64,000 nt of DNA from Opitutales bacterium (GCA_015061945.1 SUVP01000002.1:124001-188000); one strand, 5' to 3'. Positions 51,257-61,513 are shown, counted from the first letter of the stretch. Made by a program: numbers and translations. Notes: generated from the sequence alone by a model not told the origin.

Positions 51257-51329
51257 TGGAGATGATCGGGTTCGAACCGACGACCCCCACAATGCCATTG
51301 TGGTGCTCTTCCAACTGAGCTACATCCCC
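51257..51329 (-). tRNA. tRNA-Ala(GGC)
   Basis: Minus strand GGGGATGTAGCTCAGTTGGAAGAGCACCACAATGGCATTGTGGGGGTCGTCGGTTCGAACCCGATCATCTCCA; anticodon loop ATGGCAT; no encoded CCA. Confidence 0.93.
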
Positions 51330-51441
51330 TATGAGATATTCTTTAAAAGCTTGCCGATTTTTTTTTAAACGTCAATATTTTTTTTATACTTTTTTTCAAT
51401 TTTAAGACTTCAATTTTTAACATTATAACTTTTCGCTTGTT

Positions 51442-52395
51442 ATGAATAAAATCATTAGAATTTCAAAACTATTTTCCGACCAAACTGCTGTCTTCGTCTT
51501 AATTGCAGCTGGTATTGCTATGTTAAAACCAGATTTATTTTATTGGGTGAAAGGTTCGTCGCAGACTGCTATCCTCGGCTTTATTATGCTAACGATGGGT
51601 ATGACTTTATCTACTGACGATTTCAAAATTCTCGCAAAGCGTCCACTCGATATTTTTATTGGTGCGTCTGCTCAATACACTATTATGCCCCTGCTGGCGT
51701 TCGCTATTGTTGAGATTGCAAACCTTCCCAAAGGGATTGCTGTCGGACTCCTTCTTGTCGGGACTTGCCCTGGCGGAGTATCGAGCAACATTATGAGCTA
51801 TCTGGCAAAAGGTGATGTCGCTTTCAGCGTTGGTATGACAACCGCAAGCACGCTCCTATCGCCGATTATGACACCACTACTTATGCTTTGGCTTTCTGGT
51901 GAATCTGTTGAAGTTGACGCTCTCGGTATGTTCAAAAGCATATTGATTGTTACGCTTCTGCCTGTAATTATCGGCTCGCTTCTAAATTGGTTGTTCGCAA
52001 AAAATCAATCATACAAAAAGACGATGCAAATTATGCCGATGTTTAGCGTAATTGGCTTGGCATTTATTGTCGCTGGGGTAACTGCATATCATGGCGAACA
52101 TTTCTTTACATCTGGAATTGCAATTTTCTGTGCTATCTCGATTCACAATTCTCTCGGATATTTGAGTGGATACATTTTGGGAATCATCACCGGAATGAAA
52201 ACTCCACAAAGACGCACGATTGCAATTGAAGTCGGATGCCAAAATGCCGGGCTTGGAACAAACCTTGCTTCGACACACTTCCCTACTCTGCCCGATGCCG
52301 CACTCGCCTCTGCCGTCGCCTGTGTATATCACAGTATCAGCGGTACTATTTTGGCAAACGCATTTGCTCTCTACGACAAATTTAAAAATCGATAA
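51442..52395 (+). CDS. Bile acid:sodium symporter (BASS) family transporter
   Basis: MLTMGMTLSTDDFKILAKRPLDIFIGASAQYTIMPLLAF; GLLLVGTCPGGVSSNIMSYLAKGDVAFSVGMT; IEVGCQNAGLGTNLA. Confidence 0.93.
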   Translation: MNKIIRISKLFSDQTAVFVLIAAGIAMLKPDLFYWVKGSSQTAILGFIMLTMGMTLSTDDFKILAKRPLDIFIGASAQYTIMPLLAFAIVEIANLPKGIAVGLLLVGTCPGGVSSNIMSYLAKGDVAFSVGMTTASTLLSPIMTPLLMLWLSGESVEVDALGMFKSILIVTLLPVIIGSLLNWLFAKNQSYKKTMQIMPMFSVIGLAFIVAGVTAYHGEHFFTSGIAIFCAISIHNSLGYLSGYILGIITGMKTPQRRTIAIEVGCQNAGLGTNLASTHFPTLPDAALASAVACVYHSISGTILANAFALYDKFKNR

Positions 52396-52400
52396 AAAAA

Positions 52401-52432
52401 TTGAGCGACTATGTATCGCTCAAAAGTTTTTT
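52401..52432. terminator. Terminator between convergent genes
   Basis: TTGAGCGA-CTATGTA-TCGCTCAA-AAGTTTTTT. Confidence 0.65.
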
Positions 52433-52672
52433 AACGCAATCTACAACACCGTCGACTTGCACAAGTTTATCGCGAGACGTCTCCCCGCATACGATTTCAA
52501 CTGCCCCTCTGCCAACTCCTAATTTTTTTGACAGAAATTTTATCAGCTCTGCGTTAGCTTTTCCGTCCATAGCTTGTGCCGATATTTTTATTTTAACGGC
52601 ATCGCCATACTCGCCAACGCATACGTTTTTCGGGGCATTGGGAACTACCCTAACTTTAAACCGTTCAGCCAT
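52409..52672 (-). CDS. DUF167 (YggU) family protein
   Basis: MAERFKVRVVPNAPKNVCVGEYGDAVKIKISAQAMDGKANAELIKFLSKKLGVGRGAVEIVCGETSRDKLVQVDG. Confidence 0.9.
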   Translation of the reverse strand: MAERFKVRVVPNAPKNVCVGEYGDAVKIKISAQAMDGKANAELIKFLSKKLGVGRGAVEIVCGETSRDKLVQVDGVVDCVKKLLSDT

Positions 52673-53736
52673 TACATTGGGTAGCTACCAAGCCACTTTA
52701 CCGACGGCAATGTACTTTTCAAAACAGAAACTGCTTCTGCTACATTATCGTCTTCAAGATGACCTTCTAAGTCGACAAAGAAGTTATAGCTCCATGCTTT
52801 TGTCTTACTTGGACGCGATTCAATACGAGTCAAATTGATGTTTGCTTGATTGAATGGAACAAGCATATCATACAAAGCTCCTGGGCGATTATTTACCGAT
52901 ATAACAAGGCTTGTTTTATACTTCACTCCTGCCGTTTTTGCGACTGCATTTTTGCCGATAACAAGGAATCGAGTCTGATTATTTTTCTTATCTTGAATTC
53001 CTTTTTCGAGAACGGGAACGCCATAATAATCTGCAGCAATTTGGCTACCGATAGCTGCGATATCAGGGTTATCTCTCGCCATTTTTACTGCGACTGTCGT
53101 ACTTTCGGCATATTCAATTTCTACATTGCCAATGTTCCGACGTATCCATTCTCGACACTGCCCTATTGCTTGGTCTTTTGAGCAAACCTTACGGATTCCA
53201 CTGACGGTTGACGCACGCGAAATCAAGCAATGTTCAATCGGCATATAAATTTGACCGACGATATAAAGCGAGCTATCTCGCAACATATCCATAGAGTGAA
53301 ATACTGCACCTTCTGTCGAGTTTTCAATCGGGATAACGCCATAATCGGCATCCTTATTTTCAACAGATGTGAAAACGTCGGGGATTGACGGCATTGGGCG
53401 ATAGTCAACGCTCGACCCAAAATTTTTCACTGCCGCTTGTTGAGTAAAAGTTGCCTTTGGTCCCAAATAAGAGACAACCAACTTTTTCTCTGCCGAAATA
53501 GACGCTGAAATAACTTCTCGATAAATTGCACGCAACGCCGATTCTTCGATTCTACCAGCGTTTTTTGTAAGCAAATTTTTAAACACCAAAATCTCACGAC
53601 TTGGAACGTAAATTTCCTCACCTTTTTCCGATTTCAATTTGCCGATTTCTTTTGCATACGATATGCGTGTCGACAACAAATCGATAATTTTAGAATCGAT
53701 TGAATCGATTTCTTTTCTGATTGAATCCTTATCCAT
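52672..53736 (-). CDS. pheA: Chorismate mutase / prephenate dehydratase (P-protein)
   Basis: IRKEIDSIDSKIIDLLSTRISYAKEIGKLK; VSYLGPKATFTQQAA; YGVIPIENSTEGAV; TRFLVIGK; ESRPSKTKAWSYNFFVDLEGH. Confidence 0.95.
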   Translation of the reverse strand: MDKDSIRKEIDSIDSKIIDLLSTRISYAKEIGKLKSEKGEEIYVPSREILVFKNLLTKNAGRIEESALRAIYREVISASISAEKKLVVSYLGPKATFTQQAAVKNFGSSVDYRPMPSIPDVFTSVENKDADYGVIPIENSTEGAVFHSMDMLRDSSLYIVGQIYMPIEHCLISRASTVSGIRKVCSKDQAIGQCREWIRRNIGNVEIEYAESTTVAVKMARDNPDIAAIGSQIAADYYGVPVLEKGIQDKKNNQTRFLVIGKNAVAKTAGVKYKTSLVISVNNRPGALYDMLVPFNQANINLTRIESRPSKTKAWSYNFFVDLEGHLEDDNVAEAVSVLKSTLPSVKWLGSYPM

Positions 53737-54653
53737 TAAAGCTCCTCCTGCGAGTCATCGGCAGTGGCGATTGGCTCATCAACATTTTGTTGTGTATCGA
53801 TTGAATCTTCTTCGACACCATTTGAAATATTCAATTCTTCTTGAACCGAGTTTTCAGAATCAATCACAACCTCACGAGTATTATGTTCTGCGTCATTGTC
53901 TGGAAGCCCGACATCTTTTTCTTTTATTTCCTGTGGCGAGCTTGCACGACGTATCCATTCAGATATTTGGTTCGGACTGAGTACGTCTGATGCTGGCAAT
54001 TCTTCGATTGAATTTACGCCGATAAAATCGAGGAAGTTGCTTGTTGTTGAAAACTGCACTGGGCGACCTGGTAAATCGGCTCTACCGCTAATAAAGATGA
54101 GTTCTTTTTCGGTAAGACGTGTTATTGCACTGTCTGCATTAACGCCACGGATTGCTTCTATTTCTGCACGAGTTACGGGCTGACGATATGCGATAATTGC
54201 CAACGTCTCAAGTGCTGCACGAGTGAGTTTTTGTGGACGTGGGTCATTGCGGAGCAAACGCACCCAATCGGCATAATCTTTTGAAATAGCGAGTTTAAAG
54301 CCCGACGAGCTTTGCAACAAACGACATACATCGCCATTTTCTTCGAGTTCACCAGCAATCTCTTCCATTGCTTCACGGATTTGTGTAGCGGTCAAAAGCG
54401 TTGGCACTTGCGACATAATATCTTCAATTTCAGTCTGCTCTGCTTGATTCTCCCCTCGTGGCTCATCGAGCTGTGGTTCGGGGGGCATTTGAATCATAGA
54501 ATCATTTTGTTCTGCATTTTTTGCCAAAGCTTTTTTGGCATTTTCAAGTTCAGAATGATAGCGTGTTATGACAGCCTGAATATCTTTGATAGTCAGTGGA
54601 TCGCTTGTAGAGAACAACAACGCTCTAAGAATCTTTTTTAAATTGAAGCCCAT
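53736..54653 (-). CDS. scpB: Segregation and condensation protein B
   Basis: ILRALLFSTSDPLTIKDIQAVI; KLTRAALETLAIIAYRQPVTRAEIEAIRGVNADSAITRLTEKELIFISGRADLPGRPVQFSTTSNFLDFIG. Confidence 0.93.
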   Translation of the reverse strand: MGFNLKKILRALLFSTSDPLTIKDIQAVITRYHSELENAKKALAKNAEQNDSMIQMPPEPQLDEPRGENQAEQTEIEDIMSQVPTLLTATQIREAMEEIAGELEENGDVCRLLQSSSGFKLAISKDYADWVRLLRNDPRPQKLTRAALETLAIIAYRQPVTRAEIEAIRGVNADSAITRLTEKELIFISGRADLPGRPVQFSTTSNFLDFIGVNSIEELPASDVLSPNQISEWIRRASSPQEIKEKDVGLPDNDAEHNTREVVIDSENSVQEELNISNGVEEDSIDTQQNVDEPIATADDSQEEL

Positions 54654-54779
54654 TTTTACTTATCTAATAATCCCTCCAATAATGAAAAATTTTCCGTCTC
54701 TTACAACAAAATTTTTATACTCAACGAACAAAATGTTAAGTTGACATCATTCTTATGCGATTTTAAAAAATCCACATCT

Positions 54780-56531
54780 ATGAAAAGAGTTATCATTTTT
54801 ATTTTCACATCGTTGGCTTTCTCGATTCTAAATGCCGATGAAATAATAAACATTTTTATAAATAAACAAAACGAAAAACCGATTAAACGTGAGCTTAAAC
54901 TTTCACCAAATAAAGACGGAATTATCACTTTGAAACTCACAAAAGATGAGCTCGGTAAAAATGTCAAAAGTGTAGCAATTTACCCAAATTTCACTCAAGC
55001 AAATGAAGGCGATGACGGCTATTTTGTGTCGTCTTTTGGCGAAATCACAAATTTCACAAAACGCAATGTTTCAAAAATGTCGCATTGGAAAAATTTGATG
55101 CCTATTCATGGTTCCAAAACACCACAAGGTACATATATTACTTTTGTGAAAGGAATGAAATTTGCATACACATATCACATCACAAAGTCTGAAAAACGCT
55201 ACCTACAATACATCAGTTTCGACTTCAAAAAAAATCCGCAATACGAAGATATTGTTGTAGATTTCATTCGTCTGCCACGCTCGGCAACTTATGTCGAAAT
55301 GGCTCACTGGTACCGAAATTATCGCATAAAAAATGACGGACTAAAAACAATCAAAGAGAAAATTAAAACTCGCCCAGAGCTTGCCTATTGCATCAACGCT
55401 CCCGTAGTTCGCATTATGGTTGGAAAAAAGCCACGCTCTAAAGTTATCGAACAAACACCTGAAACAGAGCCAAAGATGACGCTGATGAATTCGTTTGAAA
55501 ACATCGGCAAATTGCTCGAAGCAATGAAAAAACACGGCACGCAGACAGCTCAAATTTGCCTTATTGGCTGGAACTCTCGTGGGCACGACGGACGTTATCC
55601 GCAACTTTTCCCTGTCGAAGAAAGTGCCGGTGGCGAAGAAAGTTTACGCAAGCTTATTCAAAAAGGAAAAGATTTAGGATACCAGATGACTTGCCACACT
55701 TGCAATACCGACGCCTATTCTATCGCAGATTGTTGGAATAAAGAATATATCGCAAAGCGTCAAGACGGCTCGCTTTCTACTCACGCGATTTATTCAGGTG
55801 GAAGAATGTATAACACTTGCTTGAAACGTATTCTTGAAATATTCCCCGAAAAAGATTTCAAACGTATGGCTGATTTAGGCTTTCACGGACTCCATTATAT
55901 CGACGTAATTACATCTATTTATCCGTATGAATGTTTTGATGCAAACCATAGAATGACTCCATCTGACGGCGTCAAATACGCTACTGAAATATTCAAGATT
56001 GCCAACAAATATATGGGTGGCTCGTACTCGGAAGGTGGGGTCGACTTTTGCTTTGATACAGTAGATGGTTGTATTTGGGTTTATCCTGAAGTTTGGATTG
56101 ATACCAAAAGTGGACTTATCGACAAACGTGTTCCATTTTGGCAGTTGGTCTATAACGGAATTGTTTTGAGTACACCTTGGAATAAGTGCCAACACCCGAC
56201 ATCAAGCGATGTAAAAACAACTCTGAAATTTTTTGAATATGGCGGACGCCCTCGTTGCGAGTTTGCACCAGCTTTAAATTTATACCCAGAGCATCGCAAA
56301 AATTCGGCGATATATAGCTATGCAAAAAAAATGAGCGATATATATTCGCACTTCAAAAAAATTGCACACTTGCAGGCAGAGTTAATGCAGTACCACGGGG
56401 AAATTGCACCAAATATAACGTTGTCGAGATACGAAAGTGGGACAGAAATTGTATGCAATCACAGCGATATTGAAACGACCTACAAGGGCGAAAAAATCGC
56501 ACCTTTGACATACAAAATATTTTCAAAATAA
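54780..56531 (+). CDS. Secreted putative glycosidase (DUF5696-like, TIM-barrel-like)
   Basis: Signal peptide MKRVIIFIFTSLAFSILNA; YVEMAHWYRNYRIKNDGLKTIKEKIKTRPEL; AQICLIGWNSRGHDGRYPQLFPVEESAGGEESLRKLIQKGKDLGYQMTCH; LGFHGLHYIDVIT. Confidence 0.6.
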   Translation: MKRVIIFIFTSLAFSILNADEIINIFINKQNEKPIKRELKLSPNKDGIITLKLTKDELGKNVKSVAIYPNFTQANEGDDGYFVSSFGEITNFTKRNVSKMSHWKNLMPIHGSKTPQGTYITFVKGMKFAYTYHITKSEKRYLQYISFDFKKNPQYEDIVVDFIRLPRSATYVEMAHWYRNYRIKNDGLKTIKEKIKTRPELAYCINAPVVRIMVGKKPRSKVIEQTPETEPKMTLMNSFENIGKLLEAMKKHGTQTAQICLIGWNSRGHDGRYPQLFPVEESAGGEESLRKLIQKGKDLGYQMTCHTCNTDAYSIADCWNKEYIAKRQDGSLSTHAIYSGGRMYNTCLKRILEIFPEKDFKRMADLGFHGLHYIDVITSIYPYECFDANHRMTPSDGVKYATEIFKIANKYMGGSYSEGGVDFCFDTVDGCIWVYPEVWIDTKSGLIDKRVPFWQLVYNGIVLSTPWNKCQHPTSSDVKTTLKFFEYGGRPRCEFAPALNLYPEHRKNSAIYSYAKKMSDIYSHFKKIAHLQAELMQYHGEIAPNITLSRYESGTEIVCNHSDIETTYKGEKIAPLTYKIFSK

Positions 56532-56547
56532 AATAGCAAACACAATA

Positions 56548-56574
56548 AAAGACCGTCCTATTTGAACGGTCTTT
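56548..56574. terminator. Terminator between convergent genes
   Basis: AAAGACCGT ... ACGGTCTTT. Confidence 0.7.
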
Positions 56575-56580
56575 GTTTTA

Positions 56581-57501
56581 TCATTTTGGAAGAAAATATC
56601 CTCGTTGTTTTTCGGAGATTGGTATTCCCACACGCTCCATAACTGCCATCATATCTTCCCAAACAAGACGTTTCATTTCGGCTGTGGCATACTGCAACAA
56701 GAACGATGGATGATATGTTATCATTAAATCGGCACCTTCGTAGGTCTGCCATTTTCCACGAACCTTTCCCATTCTGCGAGATGGGTCAACGCCCAACAAT
56801 CCGTTTACAGCAGTCATTCCCAACGCAACTACAACTTGCGGTTTGATGATTTCAATTTGAGCTTTCAAGTACGGCAAGCAATAACGCATTTCTTCTTCAG
56901 TAGGCGGACGGTTCCCTCGTGGACATTCTGGACGCCAATTCATAATATTGCCGATATACACGTCGTCGCGAGATAATCCCATTGCACCGATAATTTTTGT
57001 GAGCAACTGCCCTGCCTTGCCGACAAATGGTTCGCCTTGAATTTCCTCGTCTGCACCAGGAGCTTCGCCACAAAAGAAAATTTTTGCATCAAGATTACCA
57101 ACACCAAAGACGATATTTTTTTCAGGACGCAAATGCTCGGCACAAACTTTGTCCGACAACACTATATTTCGTAAGGCATTCCAACGGGTTTGCTTGTCGC
57201 CTTCGGGCAACTTAAATGGAGTAGGATTCGGGATTGGTGCAATGTCCATATTTTTATCAACTACTTTCACTTTCTTCTCAACTTGCTTTACAAATTTAGT
57301 TTTCTCTACTTCTGTTTGAGATACAAATTTCACTTCTTCGACATCGTCGACAAACCCAGTATCGCCAGTCGTTGCGAGTGGTTTTGCGTTTGCAAATTTT
57401 TTCAATATTGCGATAGACTCGTCATCGAGCGACACAAATCCGTCGCCTTCGGCAGACGCACGTCTCAACTCATCAGCGAGCGTTTCAAAGATTTCTCTCA
57501 T
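56581..57501 (-). CDS. Family 4-type uracil-DNA glycosylase
   Basis: NIVFGVGNLDAKIFFCGEAPGADEEIQGEPFVGKAGQLLTKIIGAMGLSRDDVYIGNIMNWRPECPRGNRPPTEEEM; GKVRGKWQTYEGADLMITYHPSFLL. Confidence 0.93.
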   Translation of the reverse strand: MREIFETLADELRRASAEGDGFVSLDDESIAILKKFANAKPLATTGDTGFVDDVEEVKFVSQTEVEKTKFVKQVEKKVKVVDKNMDIAPIPNPTPFKLPEGDKQTRWNALRNIVLSDKVCAEHLRPEKNIVFGVGNLDAKIFFCGEAPGADEEIQGEPFVGKAGQLLTKIIGAMGLSRDDVYIGNIMNWRPECPRGNRPPTEEEMRYCLPYLKAQIEIIKPQVVVALGMTAVNGLLGVDPSRRMGKVRGKWQTYEGADLMITYHPSFLLQYATAEMKRLVWEDMMAVMERVGIPISEKQRGYFLPK

Positions 57502-58064
57502 TTAGACAAAACCTCCTCTACTCTTTTGATAATTACATCTACATCGGCAAGTTTGCCTGCACCTACACGACCACATGCGAGCATACCAGTCTGCGTTTCA
57601 ACAAACTCAACACCTCTATCTTCGAGCGTTTTCATATTTGATTGAACTGCTGGATGCGAGTACATATCGCAATTCATAGCTGGTGCAATAAGAACCTTTG
57701 CTTTTGTCGCCAAATAGAGAGTAGAAAGCATATCTGGAGCAATTCCGTTTGCAAAATTTCCGATTGCATTTGCAGTTGCTGGAGCGACAAGCAACAAGTC
57801 GATTGACTCTGCAAGCGAGATATGTTCGGGCTTCCAGTCGGATATTTCTTCCCACATAGACACGCACACACGATTTCTCGAAAGTGTTTGAAAGATGCGT
57901 GGCGACATCAATTTTGATGCGTTTTCAGTCATCACAACGGAGACGTCTGCCCCTAATTTTACAAGGCGAGACGTCAACTCTGCCGCCTTGTAAATTGCGA
58001 TAGAACTACATACGCCTAATGCGATTTTCTTATTTTTCAATGATGACTCTTTTTCATTTTGCAT
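57498..58064 (-). CDS. coaC: Phosphopantothenoylcysteine decarboxylase (CoaC-only flavoprotein)
   Basis: KKIALGVCSSIAIYKAAELTSRLVKLGADVSVVMTENASKLMSPRIFQTLSRNRV; LLVAPATANAIGNFANGIAPDMLST; APAMNCDMYSHPAVQSNMKTL; no CoaB domain; ATGA overlap with UDG gene. Confidence 0.9.
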   Translation of the reverse strand: MQNEKESSLKNKKIALGVCSSIAIYKAAELTSRLVKLGADVSVVMTENASKLMSPRIFQTLSRNRVCVSMWEEISDWKPEHISLAESIDLLLVAPATANAIGNFANGIAPDMLSTLYLATKAKVLIAPAMNCDMYSHPAVQSNMKTLEDRGVEFVETQTGMLACGRVGAGKLADVDVIIKRVEEVLSK

Positions 58065-58110
58065 AAAAAAAATTTTTACAAATCCTATAAAAAGTGCAAG
58101 CTGTATTTTT

Positions 58111-58863
58111 ATGGCAGGTTTCAGAGCATATTTTGACTTTTCACAAAACACCGACACTCAGGTCGGCTCGCTTATAACTCTCTCTCAAGATGAGAGCCGT
58201 CATCTTTGCGGTTCGCTCCGTGCAAAGTCAGGCGAAAGCGTCGATATTTTCGACCTCAACGGAAATTTTAGACATTGCGAAATTATCGATGCAAACCAAA
58301 AACGTACACAATTAAAGATAATCGAAAAAATATCTGTCGCCCCACGCTCGAGAGACATTTACATCGCCCAGTGTCTGCCAAAAGGAAAAACTTTTGATGA
58401 TATTATTCGTCAATCTGTCGAAATTGGTGCGTCTGGAATTTTTCCGCTTATGTCAGATCGCTCACAAGTGAAAATCGACGAAAGTGAAAAAAGCAAAAAA
58501 CTCGACAAATGGAACATTCAAGTTATTGAAGCAATCAAACAATCGGCAAACTTTTTTAACTTTCAAATAGCAATGCCGAACTCATTGCAAAATTTCTTAA
58601 AGACATCAACCGATATGTTCGATTTGAAAATTGTCGCAAGCCTACAAGACGGAACACAACCGCTTATGAAAATTTTGCAAGACAACTCGAACGCAAAAAA
58701 AATCTGTATCCTAATCGGACCAGAAGGAGACCTTTCGCCGACAGAATACGACCTTGCGAACTCTGCAAAATTCCTCCCCGCTACACTCGGCAAGAATGTT
58801 ATGAAAAGCGAAACAGCGTCATTATTTTCACTCTCGGTAGCAGTCGCATATTTCAACGTATAA
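58111..58863 (+). CDS. rsmE: 16S rRNA (uracil1498-N3)-methyltransferase
   Basis: DESRHLCGSLRAKSGESVDIFDLNG; AQCLPKGKTFDDIIRQSVEIGASGIFPLMSDRSQVK; ILIGPEGDLSPTEYD; SETASLFSLSVAVAYF. Confidence 0.92.
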   Translation: MAGFRAYFDFSQNTDTQVGSLITLSQDESRHLCGSLRAKSGESVDIFDLNGNFRHCEIIDANQKRTQLKIIEKISVAPRSRDIYIAQCLPKGKTFDDIIRQSVEIGASGIFPLMSDRSQVKIDESEKSKKLDKWNIQVIEAIKQSANFFNFQIAMPNSLQNFLKTSTDMFDLKIVASLQDGTQPLMKILQDNSNAKKICILIGPEGDLSPTEYDLANSAKFLPATLGKNVMKSETASLFSLSVAVAYFNV

Positions 58864-58906
58864 AAAAAGTCGGCACTTTTTCAAAAAATGGCTGTCTTAA
58901 AATGTA

Positions 58907-60382
58907 GTGGAAAAATTAAGAAAAAGTTTAGCGATATTCTTTGGTTGTTTAAGTGCTATATGTGCTTTTATCGCCATACGCAATTATATCAATAAGCCCG
59001 AAGAGTCGCCCGCAAGTGCCGAAAATATCACGCCTAAATGGGATAGAAACATTGAACAACTTGCACGCAAACATTCTAAATTGATTTTCATACAAACCGA
59101 TTTCACAAAATTTAAGCCGTCAAAACTCGCCAAAAAAATATTATCGCAAAATTATATATCGGTTAAAATCACCCCCGATACTTTTCCAGCCGATTATTAT
59201 ATTTTAAACTCAATCCTTGCGAGAAATTCTCGAACCCAACATCCATTAAAGGCTGGAATTTTGTCGCCAAACTTGCACCCGATATATTTGACATCGCAAT
59301 ACAATTCGAGAGTATCGCACAATGCACCAACTCTTGACGAAGCCTTAATTATAGCCGTAAAACACTTTGAAAAAAATCCATACATCTTGAAATCTACCGC
59401 ACGAAATGCAACAAAGTTCGACTACATTCCACAAGGATTCTTCAACAATTTCTTCTTTTCAAATGGTTTTGTAAAATCGAAATTATTGCACGAGAGTGTA
59501 AACTTGTTTGCATATTTTAATTCGCAAAAACCATTCTACGACTCCCCTGCAATTCTATCTGAAAATGCACGTTTGGCATCGAGGCTTTCTACGCTTTATA
59601 ACGATATTTCTGCGAGAAGTGCATCGGCAAACTCTGTGAAAATTTTGTGCAAACGCCTTGCCGATAAAAAAGAATCGCATACCGCAAAGCTCCTATATTT
59701 GCGTGCTTTGGGGGAATCGCCATTCACGCAAGCAAACAAAAAACTGCAATCATTTTATTTGCAAAATGTGAATAAAATTTTGCCAAAAGAAAAAATTACC
59801 GACGCCAAATTTTTGAAATCATATAGTTCTGCGACACGGGAAATGGCGTTGTCTGTTAGTGTGCTTGCGAAAGCTTTTGCAATTTCTGGCAACGTACATT
59901 TTTTGAATAAAGCAGAAGACATCGCACTATTGCTTTCAAATAAAATTAACAATACCGATATTTTGCCCGCAAAAATCGGCACATACTCGGAAGCGTCCTC
60001 GCTTGAATACGTTTTGTGTGCTCGTGCATTCTTCGACTTATCTAAAGTTTCCAGAAAACAAAATTGGCAAGAATCTACAATCAAAACTATTTCAAAATGG
60101 AACGAAAATTTTATGACCGATATTAAATTGTGGTCGATAAATTCAAAAAAATCGGCATTCGCAAAATATACTCGACCGATAATTACACAAGATGCAACTT
60201 TGCCATCTTACATTGGCGAAGCATCACAACTATTTTCTGAAATAACAATCGACAATTCGCAAACGACAAAACTTTTGCAAAGGCTCACATCAAACGCTAT
60301 GAGTGATTCTTTCTTATCTTCACGCAACTGTGCATCGCTTAAGCTCGCAATGCTACCGCAATATACACCGCCAATTTTTTAA
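58907..60382 (+). CDS. Secreted/anchored YyaL (DUF255)-like protein with degenerate thioredoxin-like N-domain; GTG start
   Basis: WDRNIEQLARKHSKLIFIQTDFTKFKPSKLAKKILSQNYISVKITPDTFPADYYI resembles the DUF255 layout without Cys; helical repeat C-region. Confidence 0.5.
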   Translation: MEKLRKSLAIFFGCLSAICAFIAIRNYINKPEESPASAENITPKWDRNIEQLARKHSKLIFIQTDFTKFKPSKLAKKILSQNYISVKITPDTFPADYYILNSILARNSRTQHPLKAGILSPNLHPIYLTSQYNSRVSHNAPTLDEALIIAVKHFEKNPYILKSTARNATKFDYIPQGFFNNFFFSNGFVKSKLLHESVNLFAYFNSQKPFYDSPAILSENARLASRLSTLYNDISARSASANSVKILCKRLADKKESHTAKLLYLRALGESPFTQANKKLQSFYLQNVNKILPKEKITDAKFLKSYSSATREMALSVSVLAKAFAISGNVHFLNKAEDIALLLSNKINNTDILPAKIGTYSEASSLEYVLCARAFFDLSKVSRKQNWQESTIKTISKWNENFMTDIKLWSINSKKSAFAKYTRPIITQDATLPSYIGEASQLFSEITIDNSQTTKLLQRLTSNAMSDSFLSSRNCASLKLAMLPQYTPPIF

Positions 60383-61497
60383 GATAACATCTTAACAGCC
60401 GGCTCACTGCGAGGAATAGAGACTGTAATAACAGTACCGTCGCCCTCTTTACTTTGAATATCAATATTGCCGTCGTGAGCACGCACGATAGCGTTAATAA
60501 TCATCATACCAAGTCCGTGTCCGTCTGGCTTTGTTGTAAAATAAGGTTCAAACATACGCGACAATTCTTCGTCGCTCATTCCGCAACCGCTATCGGCTAT
60601 TGACACTTTCACAAAGTTATCATCACTACGCGCACAAATTTTTATAGAACCGCCTTGCGACATCGATTCCATTGCGTTTTTGAGAATATTGAAGTAAAGT
60701 TGCTTCAACAAATTTTCGTCAGCGAGAATTGACGGCAACTGATTTTCGGAATCCACATCTACCGAAATTTTCAAATTCACAAATTCTTCGTGCAATACTT
60801 TAAGCGTTTCTGCGAGAGGTTTGATTGGGTCGCTCTCGGCTAAATTTGGACGCATTGGACGCAACGCCTTTAAAAAATTTTCTATGATACCATCAAGCCT
60901 ATCAACTTCCGACGTACAAATTCCGACAGAATCAGATATTGCTTCGAGAACTTGTGGATCTATTTTATCGGCAAATTTTGCAAGTCTACGGCGTATCAAC
61001 TGTAGATGAATATTGATTGAATTAAGTGGGTTGCCAAGCTCGTGTGCAACGCCCGACGCCAAATTCAAAACCGACGCAATTTTTTCGTTTTCTATTCTCT
61101 CCTCGGCAGAACGACGTTCCTGCGTGATATCGTTTAAAATCAAAGCGTATGTATTTGCTCCTTCGCCAAAATTAAATGGGATAATTTGTGCACTTAAAAC
61201 TTTTGGTTCGGGATAAGTAATTTCAAATTCTCGCAAGACGACGCTATCGTTTTCAGCAACCTCCATAACGGCATCTTCCATTCCAGAAAGTAGCTTGTAA
61301 ATTGACGACACTTTTTCGCCAATACCCAAAACAGAGCGTGCGTAATTATTCGCAAACTGAATCTCGCCATTTGAATCCGACACAATAATCGCTGAACGTA
61401 TCGCATTAAATACGGTTTCTATTCGTGTGAGATCACGAGTTAAGCGTTTATTTTTGCGGAGTAATTTTCCGAGTGTTTCGTCGTTTGGGCGATTCAT
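60379..61497 (-). CDS. PAS-domain sensor histidine kinase
   Basis: NAIRSAIIVSDSNGEIQFANNYARSVLG; GVAHELGNPLNSINIHLQLI (H-box); LKQLYFNILKNAMESM (N-box); ADSGCGMSDEELSRMFEPYFTTKPDGHGLGMMI. Confidence 0.95.
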   Translation of the reverse strand: MNRPNDETLGKLLRKNKRLTRDLTRIETVFNAIRSAIIVSDSNGEIQFANNYARSVLGIGEKVSSIYKLLSGMEDAVMEVAENDSVVLREFEITYPEPKVLSAQIIPFNFGEGANTYALILNDITQERRSAEERIENEKIASVLNLASGVAHELGNPLNSINIHLQLIRRRLAKFADKIDPQVLEAISDSVGICTSEVDRLDGIIENFLKALRPMRPNLAESDPIKPLAETLKVLHEEFVNLKISVDVDSENQLPSILADENLLKQLYFNILKNAMESMSQGGSIKICARSDDNFVKVSIADSGCGMSDEELSRMFEPYFTTKPDGHGLGMMIINAIVRAHDGNIDIQSKEGDGTVITVSIPRSEPAVKMLS

Positions 61498-61513
61498 AGT
61501 GCGTATAAATTTG

